Shown here piece after piece: positions 10,109-23,253 of a DNA stretch of 64,000 nucleotides. The position numbers were made by a program, and so were the translations under genes. Origin of the DNA: Hydnum rufescens UP504 (taxonomy: Eukaryota > Basidiomycota > Agaricomycetes > Cantharellales > Hydnaceae); contig MU129090.1 in the NCBI GenBank assembly GCA_014904985.1, forward strand, positions 63,628 to 127,627, read 5' to 3'. The notes under the pieces are model-generated. The model was not told the DNA's origin. It saw only the letters and a program-made list of their open reading frames with translations, and searched no databases. Numbering within the stretch: the first letter of the stretch is position 1; the number at the start of each line of letters is the position of its first letter.

Positions 10109-13100
10109 CGTCGTTGGTGCTATGCACGACTCAAACCAGTGGCTATCGATTTTTCGTGGCTTTTCGTTGCGTCTCGCAGTTGACGTATATCCGGTGGCAA
10201 CTACCGGGCCAATTATGTAGGCACGGACAAGGCCACCGCCACCGTCTCCGCACAGTCTGTATAAGCGATGCTAGCTCCCCAGTGATGCACAGCGCGGATC
10301 ACCCACGGCTCTACTGGAAGCAACAAGTAGCGATGTAACGGTTTCACAGGCAATGGTTCCCAGAATCTGGCAGAGGATTCCAAGGATCGCGCAAATACAA
10401 GGAAAGGGATCCGGCGTTCTATGTATCAAGCCTCAATATACCTAATAAGTGTACTTTTAGGAAAACCATTGGCAATGTCTGTGGCAGATGACGCGAATTT
10501 TTTCCTCACCTCTGGTTTGACTCACTGAACTCGACCCCCACACTTTCGGGATATTGTACTCCGAGCCCTTTCTGGGTCTAAAGGTTCTCAAGATCGTATA
10601 CGGTGGCCCTGAAAAAATTCTGTATCTCCTCATGGTCGACACGATCTCCACGGCTTGGTCCTGTGGACTGGAAACGCCAGCCTTTATGTCGTGGGCGTGA
10701 TTTGCGTATGTGCCCTCGGGTTTTTTATGATGTGCATTCTCTGTTGTCCAGGTTCGTCACTCTGACCTTTACCAGGGTCCAGGGTATACACTGATGGAAC
10801 ATCTTATCATGCCCCAAACGGCGGTCTTTTCCAACTCATTCGGCCGCCAAATTGTCCGCTTGGAGTGCAGTCGTTGGACTTCATGGAATTTTTGGGTGGA
10901 AAGATCGCGGTTTGGGAGCTAGTCCAAGCACTCGCGTAGGACTTGACTCTTCTCAGACCACATTCGCAGCCCCTTGTGTCACTTCAGTCTTTTTATATTG
11001 GTCCGTCGAGATCATAGAGACATCGTCGCAGTTCCCCAAATCCCCAGAAAAATCACACACTCGCATGCTGCCCAAGTACAAGCACATGTAATAGACGGGT
11101 CGCAGAATGGCAGGAGCTGACAGTGAATCGCCTGCGGAGTCCAATTATGTAATCCCCGCATCCCCCCTACCCCAGGAATAGTTCGCACCCTTGTTCATTT
11201 ATCTCGGTAGCCATTGCTTGATGTTCGCAAGGTATCACTGACATGCCATCCAGCTCTCCGGGTGCCGGTGATTGGATAGTAAGCGTCGAGGTTGCGTGAG
11301 AACATGAGAGCACAGCTTATCGAGTGTCCATCAGCTCTCCCACAAGCCCCCGTTTCTATCGTGTAACCTCAGAATACATGGGTGTCCCGTCAAAAAGCCA
11401 CCATCTTGGCTGCGCCGATGACCAGACCCCAAACTGCTCTAGCTATTACATAAACGTAACGTGCCGGCCCCCCCTCAGTGGCTCCCTATAACCCCTTTTC
11501 CCCTATCGTCACTATTATTGCTTCGATTTATCTCTCACAGCACATGATCACGCACGATATCGGCCGCTATTTCACTCAGGGACAGGACCAGAGCCCTCCG
11601 TACGAAGCCATGGAGTTGGAGGCCCATTGACAAGCAATTGCCATTCCTGCAGCCCTCTGCTGGGGTTCCGGATCCCGCATATGGATGGATCTTTACGTAA
11701 ATTGGTACGTCCATTTCCCCTGCAATCGTTCGCGGTCTCTTTGGCAATCAGGAATCAAGGGGCGCATAAATATCGTCCCCGTAAATTTTCTTCGCTTTTC
11801 CAGATTCGTATCAGATGTCCAGGGCATAGACAGAGTTAAGTTGTATCCATCGGCACGATATTTCTATGGGTGCCACCAATATCGCATTATTTCGTCCTTA
11901 TCTATACCGGCACCTAGGAGGTATTCAAATTTCAAAGGTGGGTAAAGCTGTATGGAATTGTACCTCAGGCCCATCGATTGTGTTCGTCGAATCGGGTGCC
12001 TATTCGGTTGGTCAGATCTACTGGGATGTTGACTCCTCGCGCCTCACTTTACCTTGAGAAAAGTGTTCAAGCGAACAAACGTCTGAGTGTACCTGTTGTG
12101 AAGCACGCAATGGTGTACGTTCGGACGAATGGCCCAATAGGAGGGTTGTTTATCGTCATTTGCGCGAGGACAATTCGCGGTTGAACAAAGCTTGAGCAAT
12201 CAAGAGACTGATGCACCCCTTTCAGCGTGAGTTCCGTGAACAGCCTTTTGAGAATCCCCAACTGAAGCAAACCCAACCGAAACCCAGGGTATAGTCGAGC
12301 GAAAGTTTGGGGCACTTCTGTCTCACTTTTGCTCCGGTTTTGTGTATTGCGGACCTCCATGGGATTTTCAGACAGCGCCTCTCCCAGTGCACAACAAATG
12401 GGACCCTCACTGTTAACCTCTTCCTCGGGACTTGCCCGAGTAGCTTCTGGAACTGTACTGTGAAATCCCAGGATCGTTCGGTCAAATGATGGTCAAGCGT
12501 GCTTAGAGACCACGTGCGAGCTTGCGAGTGGAACGCGGGCCACGGCTAGTTTTTGCGCAGCGGAGCGAGATATTGCTGGATGAGGCTCGACAGAGCCGGC
12601 GCCAATCCGGAAGATGCCGGATTCCCGAAGACGACAGTGTTTCGTTCACACTGCAGTCGCTTTGCCGAAAATATCTTCTGGGGTGCTCTCGAGACGAAGA
12701 ATTCTCTTTTCACCCGCCCACCATCCCTTTTGATTGAGTCAAAACAATGCGTGTCTGAGACAGGGCTGCATAGTCATTGCAGCTTGTCTTTCCCACGCTC
12801 CGAGAGCCCGAAGTACACGCTGTAAGCCAATTCTTCAGTCCGGCTTCTTTCGAGGCTAAGGCTTCAGCGCTGCCCGAATTCTAAGCTGGTGCCCTGGATT
12901 GTCGTTATGTAAGACACCAGGGTTGGTGAGAATTCGGCGTCCTTCGGACTTCTCTTCCCACACACAGTAAGAGACACAGAGCTCATCTCATCCAGCATTG
13001 GCGAGGAGTTTCAGTCCGCAGAGCGGGCATCATAACTCGAGCCTATCTCGCGTTACGCTAGCAAAAACCAGCAGATTTATTGTAAAATTACCACAAGGGA

Positions 13101-14413
13101 ACGCTGTAAATGGGACAGCCAGCGCACAGATTTCTTGAGCGGTACAAAAAGCATTTCCAGATTTGCAAGTAACTTCATACTTACCTTGACCCAGGGGTTT
13201 CTGTCATGTCCTGAGGGCCTTGGCGTTGGGGACGGATCATTGCACAGCGACGCATAAGCTTCGTTCCGGCCTCAGTGTTTGCATGCACTTCGGTGTATGC
13301 AGGGTCTCAATCTTTGCCCGCTTGGTGCGGCCTTCTGGCTGTACCAGGCCTCTTATTATAGTTATTTTTGGGCTAACCCTAACCAGCTGGATGGACCCTT
13401 TACGCCCTTAGAAATGTAGTTAGAGATCTTTAGTGTAGTAAGCCCCTTCTCAGCCCATGTGTTTCTATAAAGGCTTTGCCCACTTGGAATGGATCAGAGG
13501 GGGCTAAAAACACTGGAAGCCTCGACACTGGAGAAATAATTCTGATTTCTATAGTCTCAAATGTGGTCAATATTGAGACATTTATGAGTTGGAGAGAGAC
13601 TTGTAGCAGGGAGTAGCATCAGGAAAACTGACTTTGCTTCTGAAGCCTTTAAAGGGCTCTGAAGGGCTTCAGAACCCTTCAAAGGCTTCAGAAGCAAAGT
13701 CAGTTTTTTGATACCTTTTTTTGGGCATCGCCGGAAGCATCTTAGATAATTCACAGCCACCAGACTCAACTGAAAACACAAATTTCAGCAGCATTCCTAG
13801 CTCATTTTTAGGCTTCAACCTAATAATAAAAGTGGATCTAAGTCATATCTCAAGGGTAATGTTGCGGCTAGAATTTTTTTTTAAAGTTTTCATACACAGA
13901 GTTTGAATATTTAACTTTACATCTGGGGCATTTAGAGAAATTCTGTGCAGAACATGAATTTTACTTTAATAATGTTTTACTATTGACATTAGTCGATCCC
14001 AGTAGTCTGCGGAGCCATAGACGCGATTTTATGCATTAGCCACCCCCTCAAATAGGGCACGAAACGAGCTCGGAAAATGCCGTGCACTACGCGTTGCCGA
14101 CCCCCACTATACATGCATACAGGTCGAACATTGAAGAAAAATCGAGCTCAAGCGCCCCTGGTGGGTATACGATGATGCACCCACATGTGGAAGCTGGCGT
14201 TGAGTAGGTTCAATTGTTCGGGCGATGCCGGGCCTCGGGCCTCGTCTCCGACTCAGTCACTGCGAGACAGAAAAACACCGGGTGATCTTGGAAAGCCACT
14301 GGAAGTAACTAACAGATATCTTGCCGTGTTTATAGTCCATCTCTCTGACAGGGTGGGGCTATTGCTACAGCTTTACTTCTACTTCTATCCGCTCGACACA
14401 AATACGCCCCTCA
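10109..14413. other. 4.3-kb region without a supportable gene
   Basis: All frames here are short (under about 100 residues), disagree with each other on both strands and show no domain. I see no tRNA or rRNA. The one structured feature is the hairpin at 13624-13707. A doubled CCCTAA-like motif occurs near 13374. It may be decayed sequence, regulatory DNA or a fast-evolving gene I cannot recognise. Confidence 0.45.
13624..13707. repeat. 84-base near-perfect hairpin
   Basis: The arms 13624-13656 and 13675-13707 pair over 33 bases with one mismatch. The 18-base spacer itself contains a small inverted repeat (CTGAAGG/GCTTCAG). No gene borders it closely, so it is unlikely to be a terminator. A tiny fold-back element or a small-RNA precursor are options. 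Confidence 0.7.
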
Positions 14414-17400
14414 ATGACTGACGTCAATGAAGGTGCCTCAGATGGTGACCAATCATCCTCCAGTCAGGTATGTCCAGTCCCTCTTAATCTGTAGGGTGAC
14501 TCTCCAAATCTTGCGTCTCCAGACCGAATGGGATGTTAAGCAAATCCTGGATGAAAGGAGGAGCAATGGGAGGCGTCAATATCTTGTAGAATGGCTGGAT
14601 TTACAGCCGGACGGCGAAAAATGGCCAGATTCTTGGGTCGATACTTGCTCCTCCGAATTAATTGCCCGATGGGAGAAGATTAAAGCTTCGAAAAGGAAAC
14701 AGTCGCGTAGGCAGTCAACTCCATCTTTCATATATTCTCAATTGGCTGAAGCTCGCCCAATCCATACGTTTAGGGAGTTATAGCAGGAGTTCTTCTTCTT
14801 CTAGGACCCCGCGTGAGTCTCCACGACGCACACGGTCTTCCCTTCGCGGTGCTATCGTATCCTCAGAAGACCAGCGATCAGAATCTCCCCCAATCCGGCT
14901 TACTCGAAGTGCGAAGTCATCCCCTAGAAAGCGTCTTGCTGTCCAAGCCTTCTCCAGTGACGAGGAATCCGAAGCCTCTCTAGGCCTTCGACAGTCTTCG
15001 GTAAAAAGAAGGAGGACTCGTGCGTCCCATAACCTCCAAGGTAGTTCAAGCACGCGGGAAAGATCGAAGAGCAACAGGCCGAAAGATGATGACAGTTATG
15101 AGGATACCGCAGGTGTTTCCGCTCTTCCGGATATTCCAGCTGGGCAACGGCTCAAAAAGAAGATCGCCACCGATGACGAGAGCTATGATGATAATGGACG
15201 ACTATCGACAGGCACGGACACCGGTCATCCTTCGCGATCAAAATTGGCAGTCAGCGATGATGAAACAGAGGCCGAAGAGACCTCGAATTCAATCACTGAC
15301 CACCATACCCCTGAGCAATCCTCTCGTAAACGGTCTAAGAGGAAGACAGATAGTCGTGAAATGCCCCCCAAACTATTTCTGGATACCGATTCTGACGGTG
15401 CAGAGCTAGAAGCTGCCGAAGCCATCATCGAGCCGTTTATGTCCCCCGCCTACCGCGAAAAGGGAAAAGCTAGATTCACCTCGACTGGTCGCTCCACCAG
15501 TGCCTCTAATAAAAGCGGGCCACCAGCCTCGCGGTCTGGGAATGGGAATTCCCCGCGCAAATTTAAGATTATTGCGGCCAATAAGACGGCTTCCACTTCA
15601 GCTTCGACCCTCAAGCAGAGAGTAGGCGAATCGAGAGATCATCGGGATATGCATCCGCATGCCACACCGCGAGACAGTTCGGGCAGAATCTCTCCCAGGC
15701 CTTTCCAGGCTGCAGCTGCTTCTGGGCTTCTGAGACGGGGTGATTCCCGTCCTGACTTCGAGATCAGTGACTCGATCGAACCACCGTCTTCCGCTGATCT
15801 TCGGGGTACCGTGCCAGAGGATATTTCTGCATTCACATCCACTGCTCCATCAGGTTCAGCACCTCGGGAAGCTACGGGCATCGAAGATATATCCGCTATC
15901 ACCTCCACAAGTCAATCACATTCCGGTGCCAGGGCAATGCTAGGCCCGATCCCACGCGTCAGTCCCCCTTTGTTCCGCTCTTATCGTGCAGAAACGCCCG
16001 CCTCTCCCATCGATCAATACACACCGAGTCCTGCAGGGGACCCACGAACACCGTTTCAAGTAGTAATGTACCCGGGAGCAGCCAAAGCATGAACCCGATG
16101 GACAATGTCCTGAGTGGGGAAATACGAACTAATAACGTGCCTGGGGACGACTCTGAACGTACGGAGAATCAGCGGAGCGAATTTGACAGGGCTTTTATCG
16201 TGGATACTCAGGAGAGCGTGCGCCCAACTTCGGACATTTTGGATGGTGCTTTATTAGATGGCTTGCAGGTCTGTCGACACTCTTTTCCGGGGCAGAAGTC
16301 CTTTTAATCCTAGTGTAAAAACGTATTAGGATCATTCTGGGCCCTCCCAGGATCAAGGATTGACCGCGCCGGAACACGTGGAGCCGCCGTTGGTAGATGT
16401 TGTACCATCTAGTATCTCTGATCCCGCGTTATGGGTGCCCATGGTCTGTGTCTTCTCTCGGTGTCTGTGTTTGATATCAGTATCTTACTCTTCTTTCCAC
16501 CCATAGTCAAGTGAGCCTATGTCCGATATCAACCGCCCCCTCGCTCGACAACTGGCGGAGAATATCGAACTCCTACAAGAACGAAACCGGGAGATTGATC
16601 GGTTGCGAGGCCAATTAGTCAGCGTGAACGCCTCGGGTGGTCTTTCGGTCCTTCTGGGAGTGAAGACGAAGCTGATAGAATCACTCCGAGCTGAAGCCTC
16701 CCTCCATGTTCGAGAAATCCGTAAGCTGCGTGAAGATCAGGAGCAAAATACGAGGGATCTAGCTGCCAAGGTCCAACATATTGCCCATATTGATCGCCTC
16801 CGTGAGGAATCCGAAAAGCTTCAAATTAGCAACCGACACCTTGTTGGAAACCAGGCAGAGCTTAAGGCTCAAATCGATCATTTGAAGGCTGACAAGGCGG
16901 CTATGGCAGCCAAGATTACATCGACGGAAAAGTTGGTAACCGAACTTAGCGAATCGCTCACTACATATGCAATTCGTGAAGCCCGGACGTCGGACAGCTC
17001 CGAGCGAGTTCCCGGGCCGACTCCTGTATCTACCAAGGCCATCGAGACTACGGGAACTACGGAGACTACTGAAGTGACTAGGACACAGGAGCGCGGGAAC
17101 ATCGCAACTATCTCTGGTCTGACCGTGCAACTTCGTGATGTAGAGGCCAAGCTTCATGGCGGTCCCTCTCGATCATCACCTGTCAACGTTGAAGGTGACA
17201 CGATCAATGAACCGCGAATTGACCCTACGATGGACGTTACTCTCAAAGATCTCCAAGATTGCATCGAGTCTCTGAATCGACGTGTTTCCGACCACATCTC
17301 TAGATCTGGTATCCGGGAAGCTTCCCTTGTCGAAGGCCTTGGTGCCAATAAGACCTCCTTTGAGGCTCGTGTTTCAACTTTGGAACAAGAGAAAGAGGGG

Positions 17401-18668
17401 CTTCGACAAGAAGTAGAAAAGCTGAAGGTGGCGGCGGCGGAAGAAGCTGTCTTCGTTGGTTTCATGCAGACGCGGTACGAGGAGGAGACGACTAAAGCGT
17501 CTACACTCCTCAAGGAAAATGTTCGCCTGAGGGCAGAGAACGAAGTGGTGCGATCGCAAGTGGAGGAGGGCGTCAAGCAGGTCAGGGTCTTCTATCAGAC
17601 GGCTGAAGAGAAGTTGAGGGAGGAACTCGACCAAGCTCAGGGTGAAATTCGACTCCTCTTGGAGAAGGAACGCAGAGTGGCTTCCCGCTCAGCTGATGGT
17701 ATGACCCAAGATTACGCTGCGCTGGAGAAGGACTTGAAGGAGATCGCAATTGATGCGGTCTCCTGGAAACGTCATGTCTCTCTCCTGGGTGTTTCGGACG
17801 TGGAAATCTACGATGTCGATGAGGAATCTATCGGACGAAGATAGAAGACTGCCTTCTCGGACGTTGGCTTCCATCCTCGATCGCTTTAAAGTTCTCAGGG
17901 CCTCAACGGAAGAGCTCAAGGACAAATACAACGCGTTCAAGAAATTCGAAGGCTCTGTGCCATGGGAGGATTCGATCTCTCGTCTCGTTGATATTGGGTT
18001 CAATATTGATCTGGAGAAAGATGCTCTTCCATCTGTGATAAACGAAGTAGTGGAGCAATTTCAAGTCTCGGAACTGCGTCATCGACGAGTCGCGGAATCA
18101 TCACGGCTCCAGGGCGACGTCCCCGTAGGAGTTCTGGGTGAGACGGAGTCTCGGCCTGCACTTGCGCCTTCACCTTCTCCAATATCTGCCCCATCCACGG
18201 CCGAAATACCAGGTTCTATCGAGATGGCAGCGCTGGCACCGGATGTTGGGGACGGAATGTACATTTGGAATATGGGTAGTGACATGCTCTCAACACAACG
18301 CCTGGGATCCCCATTCTCACCTTCCAATTCACCTTCCACTTCCTCACGACCCGCAACTGCCACATCTTTTCCAGAGGGGAACAGTCATGGCGATTCATTG
18401 AATATTGGGGGCGATGAGACAAATGCAGGGATGTCGATTGACGTGGAAGAGCGAGTTTACCCATGTCCATCGTGGGAAGTTGGTAACGTTAGTAAGCCGT
18501 GCGTGAAGGACTTCCCCTCCTTAACGGTACATACGCAGACCTTTTCTTTTTCCTTGATGTGCGCTGGGTTTGGGTGACTGATGGTTTGGTTCCCTTCCCT
18601 GTTTACAGGCTCTGAAAACACACGTCCTCGACGCGCATCTGATTCCTAAACCGTATCCCACGGGTTGA
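14414..18668 (+). CDS. Chromodomain protein with long coiled coil and C-terminal zinc-finger-like motif
   Basis: Likely nuclear chromatin reader. Exon 1 (14414-14467) splices over 55 bases to exon 2 (14523-14706), which encodes the chromodomain at about residues 20-60: EWDVKQILDERRSNGRRQYL, then VEWLDLQPDGEKWPDSWV, with the aromatic positions of a methyl-lysine cage. Exon 3 from 14774 encodes about 430 residues of Arg/Ser- and Asp/Glu-rich disordered sequence. Exons to 16268, 16330-16443 and from 16507 lead into a coiled coil of about 400 residues. The last exon (18609-18668) completes an atypical C-x11-C-x12-H-x4-H motif (KPCVKDFPSLT plus ALKTHVLDAH). Two joins are uncertain: about 16068-16114 and 17789-17840 are the introns that keep phase, but they lack pyrimidine tracts, so small assembly indels are an alternative. 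Total is about 1275 residues. I do not recognise the family beyond its domains. Confidence 0.75.
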
Positions 18669-20099
18669 ACGCCGTGGACCCCATTTCTTAACCATTGCCA
18701 TTCATGACAGAAATGCAGTGTGCGCGCGCATATGTTTCGAATGCATCCCTCGCTTCTTTTTCTCGTTGCTCGTCGTTCTTCCCACTGGTGGAGTTTTTTT
18801 TTCTTGTATAGCGAATATCATGTAACTTATTCGGGTTGCTGCTGTTGTATCAATAACAAGTGTCTTCGGGGTACATATGAATTGTCGGGCAGACTTGCTA
18901 ACTTGGGGGGTGGAGGGGAAGATCATCGAATTCACATACAATTACGAGTGAGGGCCCCCTCGGCCAAACTGAACTGTATTTTTGAATGGTTGATCCTTTG
19001 CAACGGCTTTCTTTTTAGTCTCCACGACTCAGGGTGCAGCCGTAAGAGAAAGAAAGCGTGGGAGAGTCGGACGGACCCTGTCGCACTAGGCCATATGAAG
19101 CCCGCTCTCAAGGGCCGGAGTGCGATTACTCTTTTCTGATGATGATGATGACCATAATCATATCATTATCATCATTATCGTCATTAGACCCCTTTTACAC
19201 AAGGGCCGGTCCGCACTTACTACTACTGTATACATGCAGGTACATAAGTAGAACTGTGCCGTAACTGCCCCCCTGCCCTCCCTCTATCAGAAAAATGATA
19301 ACGACAATCTATCTCTCTGTCTCCCACGCTACGCTACTACTGTACTTGCCGCGGCCGGTGTTTTTCTCTGATGACCCTACAGCTGCGGCCTTGCCTACAT
19401 GCGCATATGCATTATGCATCATGCATCACCATCACATCATTATATAGTGTTATAGTGTCGCAACTTCCAAAGAGGGCGATCCTGTCGTTTCCAACACTCG
19501 TTAATGTCGCCTCGCCTCTCGTAATTATCCGCTTGGAAATTCTGGAGATTTTTTTTTTGTTCGTTACCACGGTGCGGGGCGTTTATGACATGGCATGCCG
19601 CGGCCAGGTCCAGGCCGGATCCAGGGGCAGGGCAAGGGCGGGCAAGGCAAGGCAGCCGTGGTGGATGATGACACTTTATCCTGTCGTGTGTACCGAGGCG
19701 AGGGATCTCTCCGCCTAATTTTGGTTTTTTCATTGTGAACCGGCGGACGTGTGAGATTAAGCAAGCTTGTCAGATAGGCAGTTTAATTGGAGAGCGGCTG
19801 ATGGGTACGTGTGTGTGTGGTAAAAGATGTAGATAGTCGGCAAACACATATAATATGGAGAGAAAAACACGACAGTCCACACAAACGGGGCGGGCGGGCG
19901 GGCGGGCAGGTGTGGCCTGCTAGTAAGTAATTGGGGGGGGAGGGATATGGTGGCTCTAATGATGCAAAAAATTAATACAAACATGTAAAATGGACCGCAG
20001 GCGAAACAAAGTGGTCCATCGAGCCACAAATACGAAGGGCCGGAGAGAAAAAAAGAAAAAGAAATTAATCAGAAGGATCGGAAAGCTCGGAAGGGTGAG
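18669..20099. other. Convergent 3' intergenic region
   Basis: The region lies between the 3' ends of the chromodomain gene (+) and ATG13 (-). It contains runs of simple sequence (TGATGATG at about 19138, four GGGC repeats at about 19890, poly-T and poly-A tracts) and no supportable gene. Confidence 0.5.
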
Positions 20100-23000
20100 T
20101 CAGCCAGCTGAGTATTCCCTCCAATTTCCGGTCCGACGAGCGAAAGGGGTTCCTCGAGGCACAGGCGAGTTATCAGGACCGGCGGAATGACGCGATTGGA
20201 CCCGACGACCTTCCTCCTCATCAGCGAGTTCCAGGCGTCCGACGATCTGTTGATCCGATTCGTAACTGCGCCGGCCACCGGCAAGGGACGAGGAGGACAT
20301 ATTGTTGACAAAGCGCCCGCCCCGCAGTCCAGTGCTACCGCTTCCGCTCGATCCAAGATCTTCTTCGGCACCGGCCATTCGACCAAAGCCGAGGGCCCTC
20401 CGGGGCCACTGCCACCTCCGCCAAACGCCGGGGCATCAGATTCCGCTCGTTGTCGCCGGGCGCGAATACCCCCCTCGAGGCTCCCAACCCCTACCCGGAA
20501 ACTCTCCGTCATCCGGCGTAACGTCTCGTCCACTTCCGCTCGCGATGTGAGCATGGCTCGTCGAGAAGGAGGATTAGAATGTGGTGACGGAGAATCGCGA
20601 TCCTGCACATATGGACTTTCCTCCTCTGGGCCGTTCTCGTCATCTTCAGGGGCAGTGTCGTATCCACCCCTCAGAGGTGCCCGAGAATCAATGGCCTTGA
20701 CAAACGCCGAGAGGTCGTCATCATCAGTCGCAGTCACCGTATTAAGAATCTGAAACAGTCAATGACATCAAGCAAAGCACAATTTCACACTGTTAGAGTC
20801 GAAACAAGGGAAAAACAGGCGAGCGGTCACTCACTGCCTCCCCGGTAGTCTGCCGTGTCGGCGGCTCAACAGCGATATTAGGGCCGCCTGCGCCAGGACT
20901 GCCAGCTACTTCACGACCGACACTGCCACCGCTACCATCACTTCCCGTAGCAATCCCCCACTCCCGATTGGTGTATGTCGATGTTTAAAGCTGCTCGAAT
21001 ACCGTTTGGAAGCGTCTTGGACGGTCCACAGCCGCCACTGTAGTACTGCCGTCCCCTGACGTGACGGACGCGCCGGACGCGCCAGAAAGCCCAGAAGTCG
21101 GTTTCTCTGCGGCACCTTGTGAACCCGTCGTACTGCGAACTGTGCTCGCGGAGGGGGCACTTATAAAAGGCGATGACGGGGGTCCTTGAGGGGAGAGTGG
21201 AGAATTGTGTCGAAGTGACATCGAGTGAGAGGAAGGCGAGGAAGAGACTGTCGCCGACTTGAATGGGTGGATGGAATTAATAGATGGACGTCGCACATGG
21301 GGAGAACTTGTCGGCATCCGGTCCTGGAGAAGCACAAGAGCGTATATCATCAACACAACGAACGAGACGGAATAAGATCCAAAGAAATCCACCGACCCCA
21401 CTGTTACTTAACAAACTCTCCTTGCGCGTACGCTCCATTGTGCCACTTGTTCGGCCTGAGCCAAGTCCAACAGCAAATGGCAAATCAGATGGGTCTCGAC
21501 CATGCGCAAAACTGAACCGAGGACTTGAGCTGGCACCCCCTGGCAGCGAACCCGGAAGTGGATGGCTAGCGGGTGGCGGTGTAGGCAAATGGGGGAAATC
21601 GAGGCCCGAAGAAGCTGAAGGTGAGGAAGCAGGGATGGAGTGCAGACAAGCGACGAGGCCGCGAAGATGACGACGCTGAGCTATTTGACGAGTGCAAATT
21701 GCGGATCGGGGCTGATGTTGGTGCGGAGCCAGATCCCTGGGAGGATGGCGAATGAGGAAGAGACGTCCGGATGGGTAACGAATTTAATGGTGATGATCCT
21801 GGGCGAGTCGAGGCAAGCTCTATATCAGAACGAATGGGGAATGGTCTGGAACGCTCTGGGGGAGCGACAGGCAAGGGTAATCGGGGGGAGCTCAGCGATT
21901 GTTGCCGTTGCCGTTGGAGGGCAGAGGTGAGGGTGGGGGTGAATTGCACTGGTTCCCGCAACGCACTAGCATCATCGCGTCGGGGACGTTCAGACACCGA
22001 CGGTGAAGGGCTCAGAAAGTGGGTAGACAACAAGGATTCAAGGGATTCAAGGGCGTAGTACGGATGTAGTCTATACATAGTCCGCACAGCGAACGCACCC
22101 AATGGTGTCGGTATTAAGGGAAATGATATAGATTCTGTTGTGAGTGACTCCGGGGGTTGCGAAAGCGGCGCGTCTACACAGGCAAAGTCAATAACGCCAG
22201 TTGGAACTTTTGAGTGATCTAAACGCCGTACCAAATCCTGCGACAAGGTCATCATCGACTGCTAGGGGTTTACCTACACTCACTTGAACTTCCAAGGCCA
22301 GGCTCCCGGCACCGGGCTGGCCCCTGCGTCTCAATTTACGGTGCATTTTCCATGCAGGGAGGACACGAAGTAAAGTATACAGGCTCCTGAAGAGGGATAT
22401 TGCCTGTTTATACACTTGGGGGAGCTCGACACTGCTGCTGCCCATGCTGGTCGGGTTCAACGTCAGCGTGTGTGTCTCGAGGAGGATATAACGCGGCGGC
22501 GGAGTAACATGCGTGACACGCATGGCCGGTGACACTTCATTGAGAGGCAGAAATTGGTGGACGAGTGCTTTGGCTGGGTTAGGGCCATGATGCGTGCCTG
22601 AGTTACCGTGCGAGCCTGGGACAGGTACAGAGAGGAGGACTGAGATATGGAGGGGTGGTGTAGTCGGCGCAGGATGGGTCGTCGATATGGACTTGTACGT
22701 TGCAAGAGTAGGTTTATAATTTTCTAAATCGGGGGTTTCCAAATTGAACTAGAAACGTGGAGCGAACGAGTTAGTATGCGTGTGGACGGGATGCGATACG
22801 CGCGTAGGGAGAAATAATTATAGGAAATAGGACAAAGTCGCTAGAAGACATCAAAGCCTGGTGTCATCACAGTTGTGTGGGTTGCCGAGGGGAGGAACAC
22901 AAGGATACGCGCTTATCATCGGCGCCGGGAAAGTTGGAAGGGATACGCGAGCTTGGTCTTACCCATTTATCAATCTTTGGCTGCTTGGGAACGGTCCTAT

Positions 23001-23253
23001 CTCGCTTGCTGGTGAGTGCTGTAGCGGAGGCCGAGTCCCTATTTGGCGCACGGGCATCATCAGTGTCGTAAAGATTCTGTAGTGTAGTCGGATGGCTAGA
23101 AGCGGTTGTTCTGGCATCTGCTACGACGAGGACGAGCTTGTTGAATAAACGATATACTATCTGGTCGGCCTTGGCGGATGCGGGTGTTGTTGGTATAGGA
23201 GGCGCGGATGCGGGGGATGAAGGACGAGAATATGGATTGTGATGATAGGACAT
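20100..23253 (-). CDS. ATG13: Autophagy-related protein 13 (Atg13), with apparent frame breaks
   Basis: Regulatory subunit of the cytosolic Atg1 kinase complex that starts autophagosome formation and is phosphorylated by TORC1 in fungi. Exon 1 (22963-23253) starts MSYHHNPYSRP and contains KADQIVYRLFNKLVLVVADA. A 214-base intron splices KIDKW to FNLETPDLENYKPTL (exon 2, 22284-22748), a junction typical of Atg13. The HORMA domain continues with ETHTLTLNP, ELPQVYKQAISLFRSLYTLL and LPAWKMHRKLRRR, then exon 3 from 22237. The rest is the disordered Ser-rich regulatory region, with DDDDLSAFVKAIDSRAPL near the C-terminus and a stop at 20100. Near 20955-21010 the motif KRYSSSFKHRH, which I remember as conserved, lies in a different frame from the sequence on both sides, next to a run of five C. 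Another frame change near 20400 could be a 55-base intron. Borders of exons 3-5 are approximate. Confidence 0.85.

Noticed and set aside
13374..13390. CTAACCCTAACC as an interstitial telomere repeat
   Set aside because: There are only two copies of the CCCTAA unit and no longer tract, so chance is a sufficient explanation. The same holds for AGGGTTAGGGTG near 58238.
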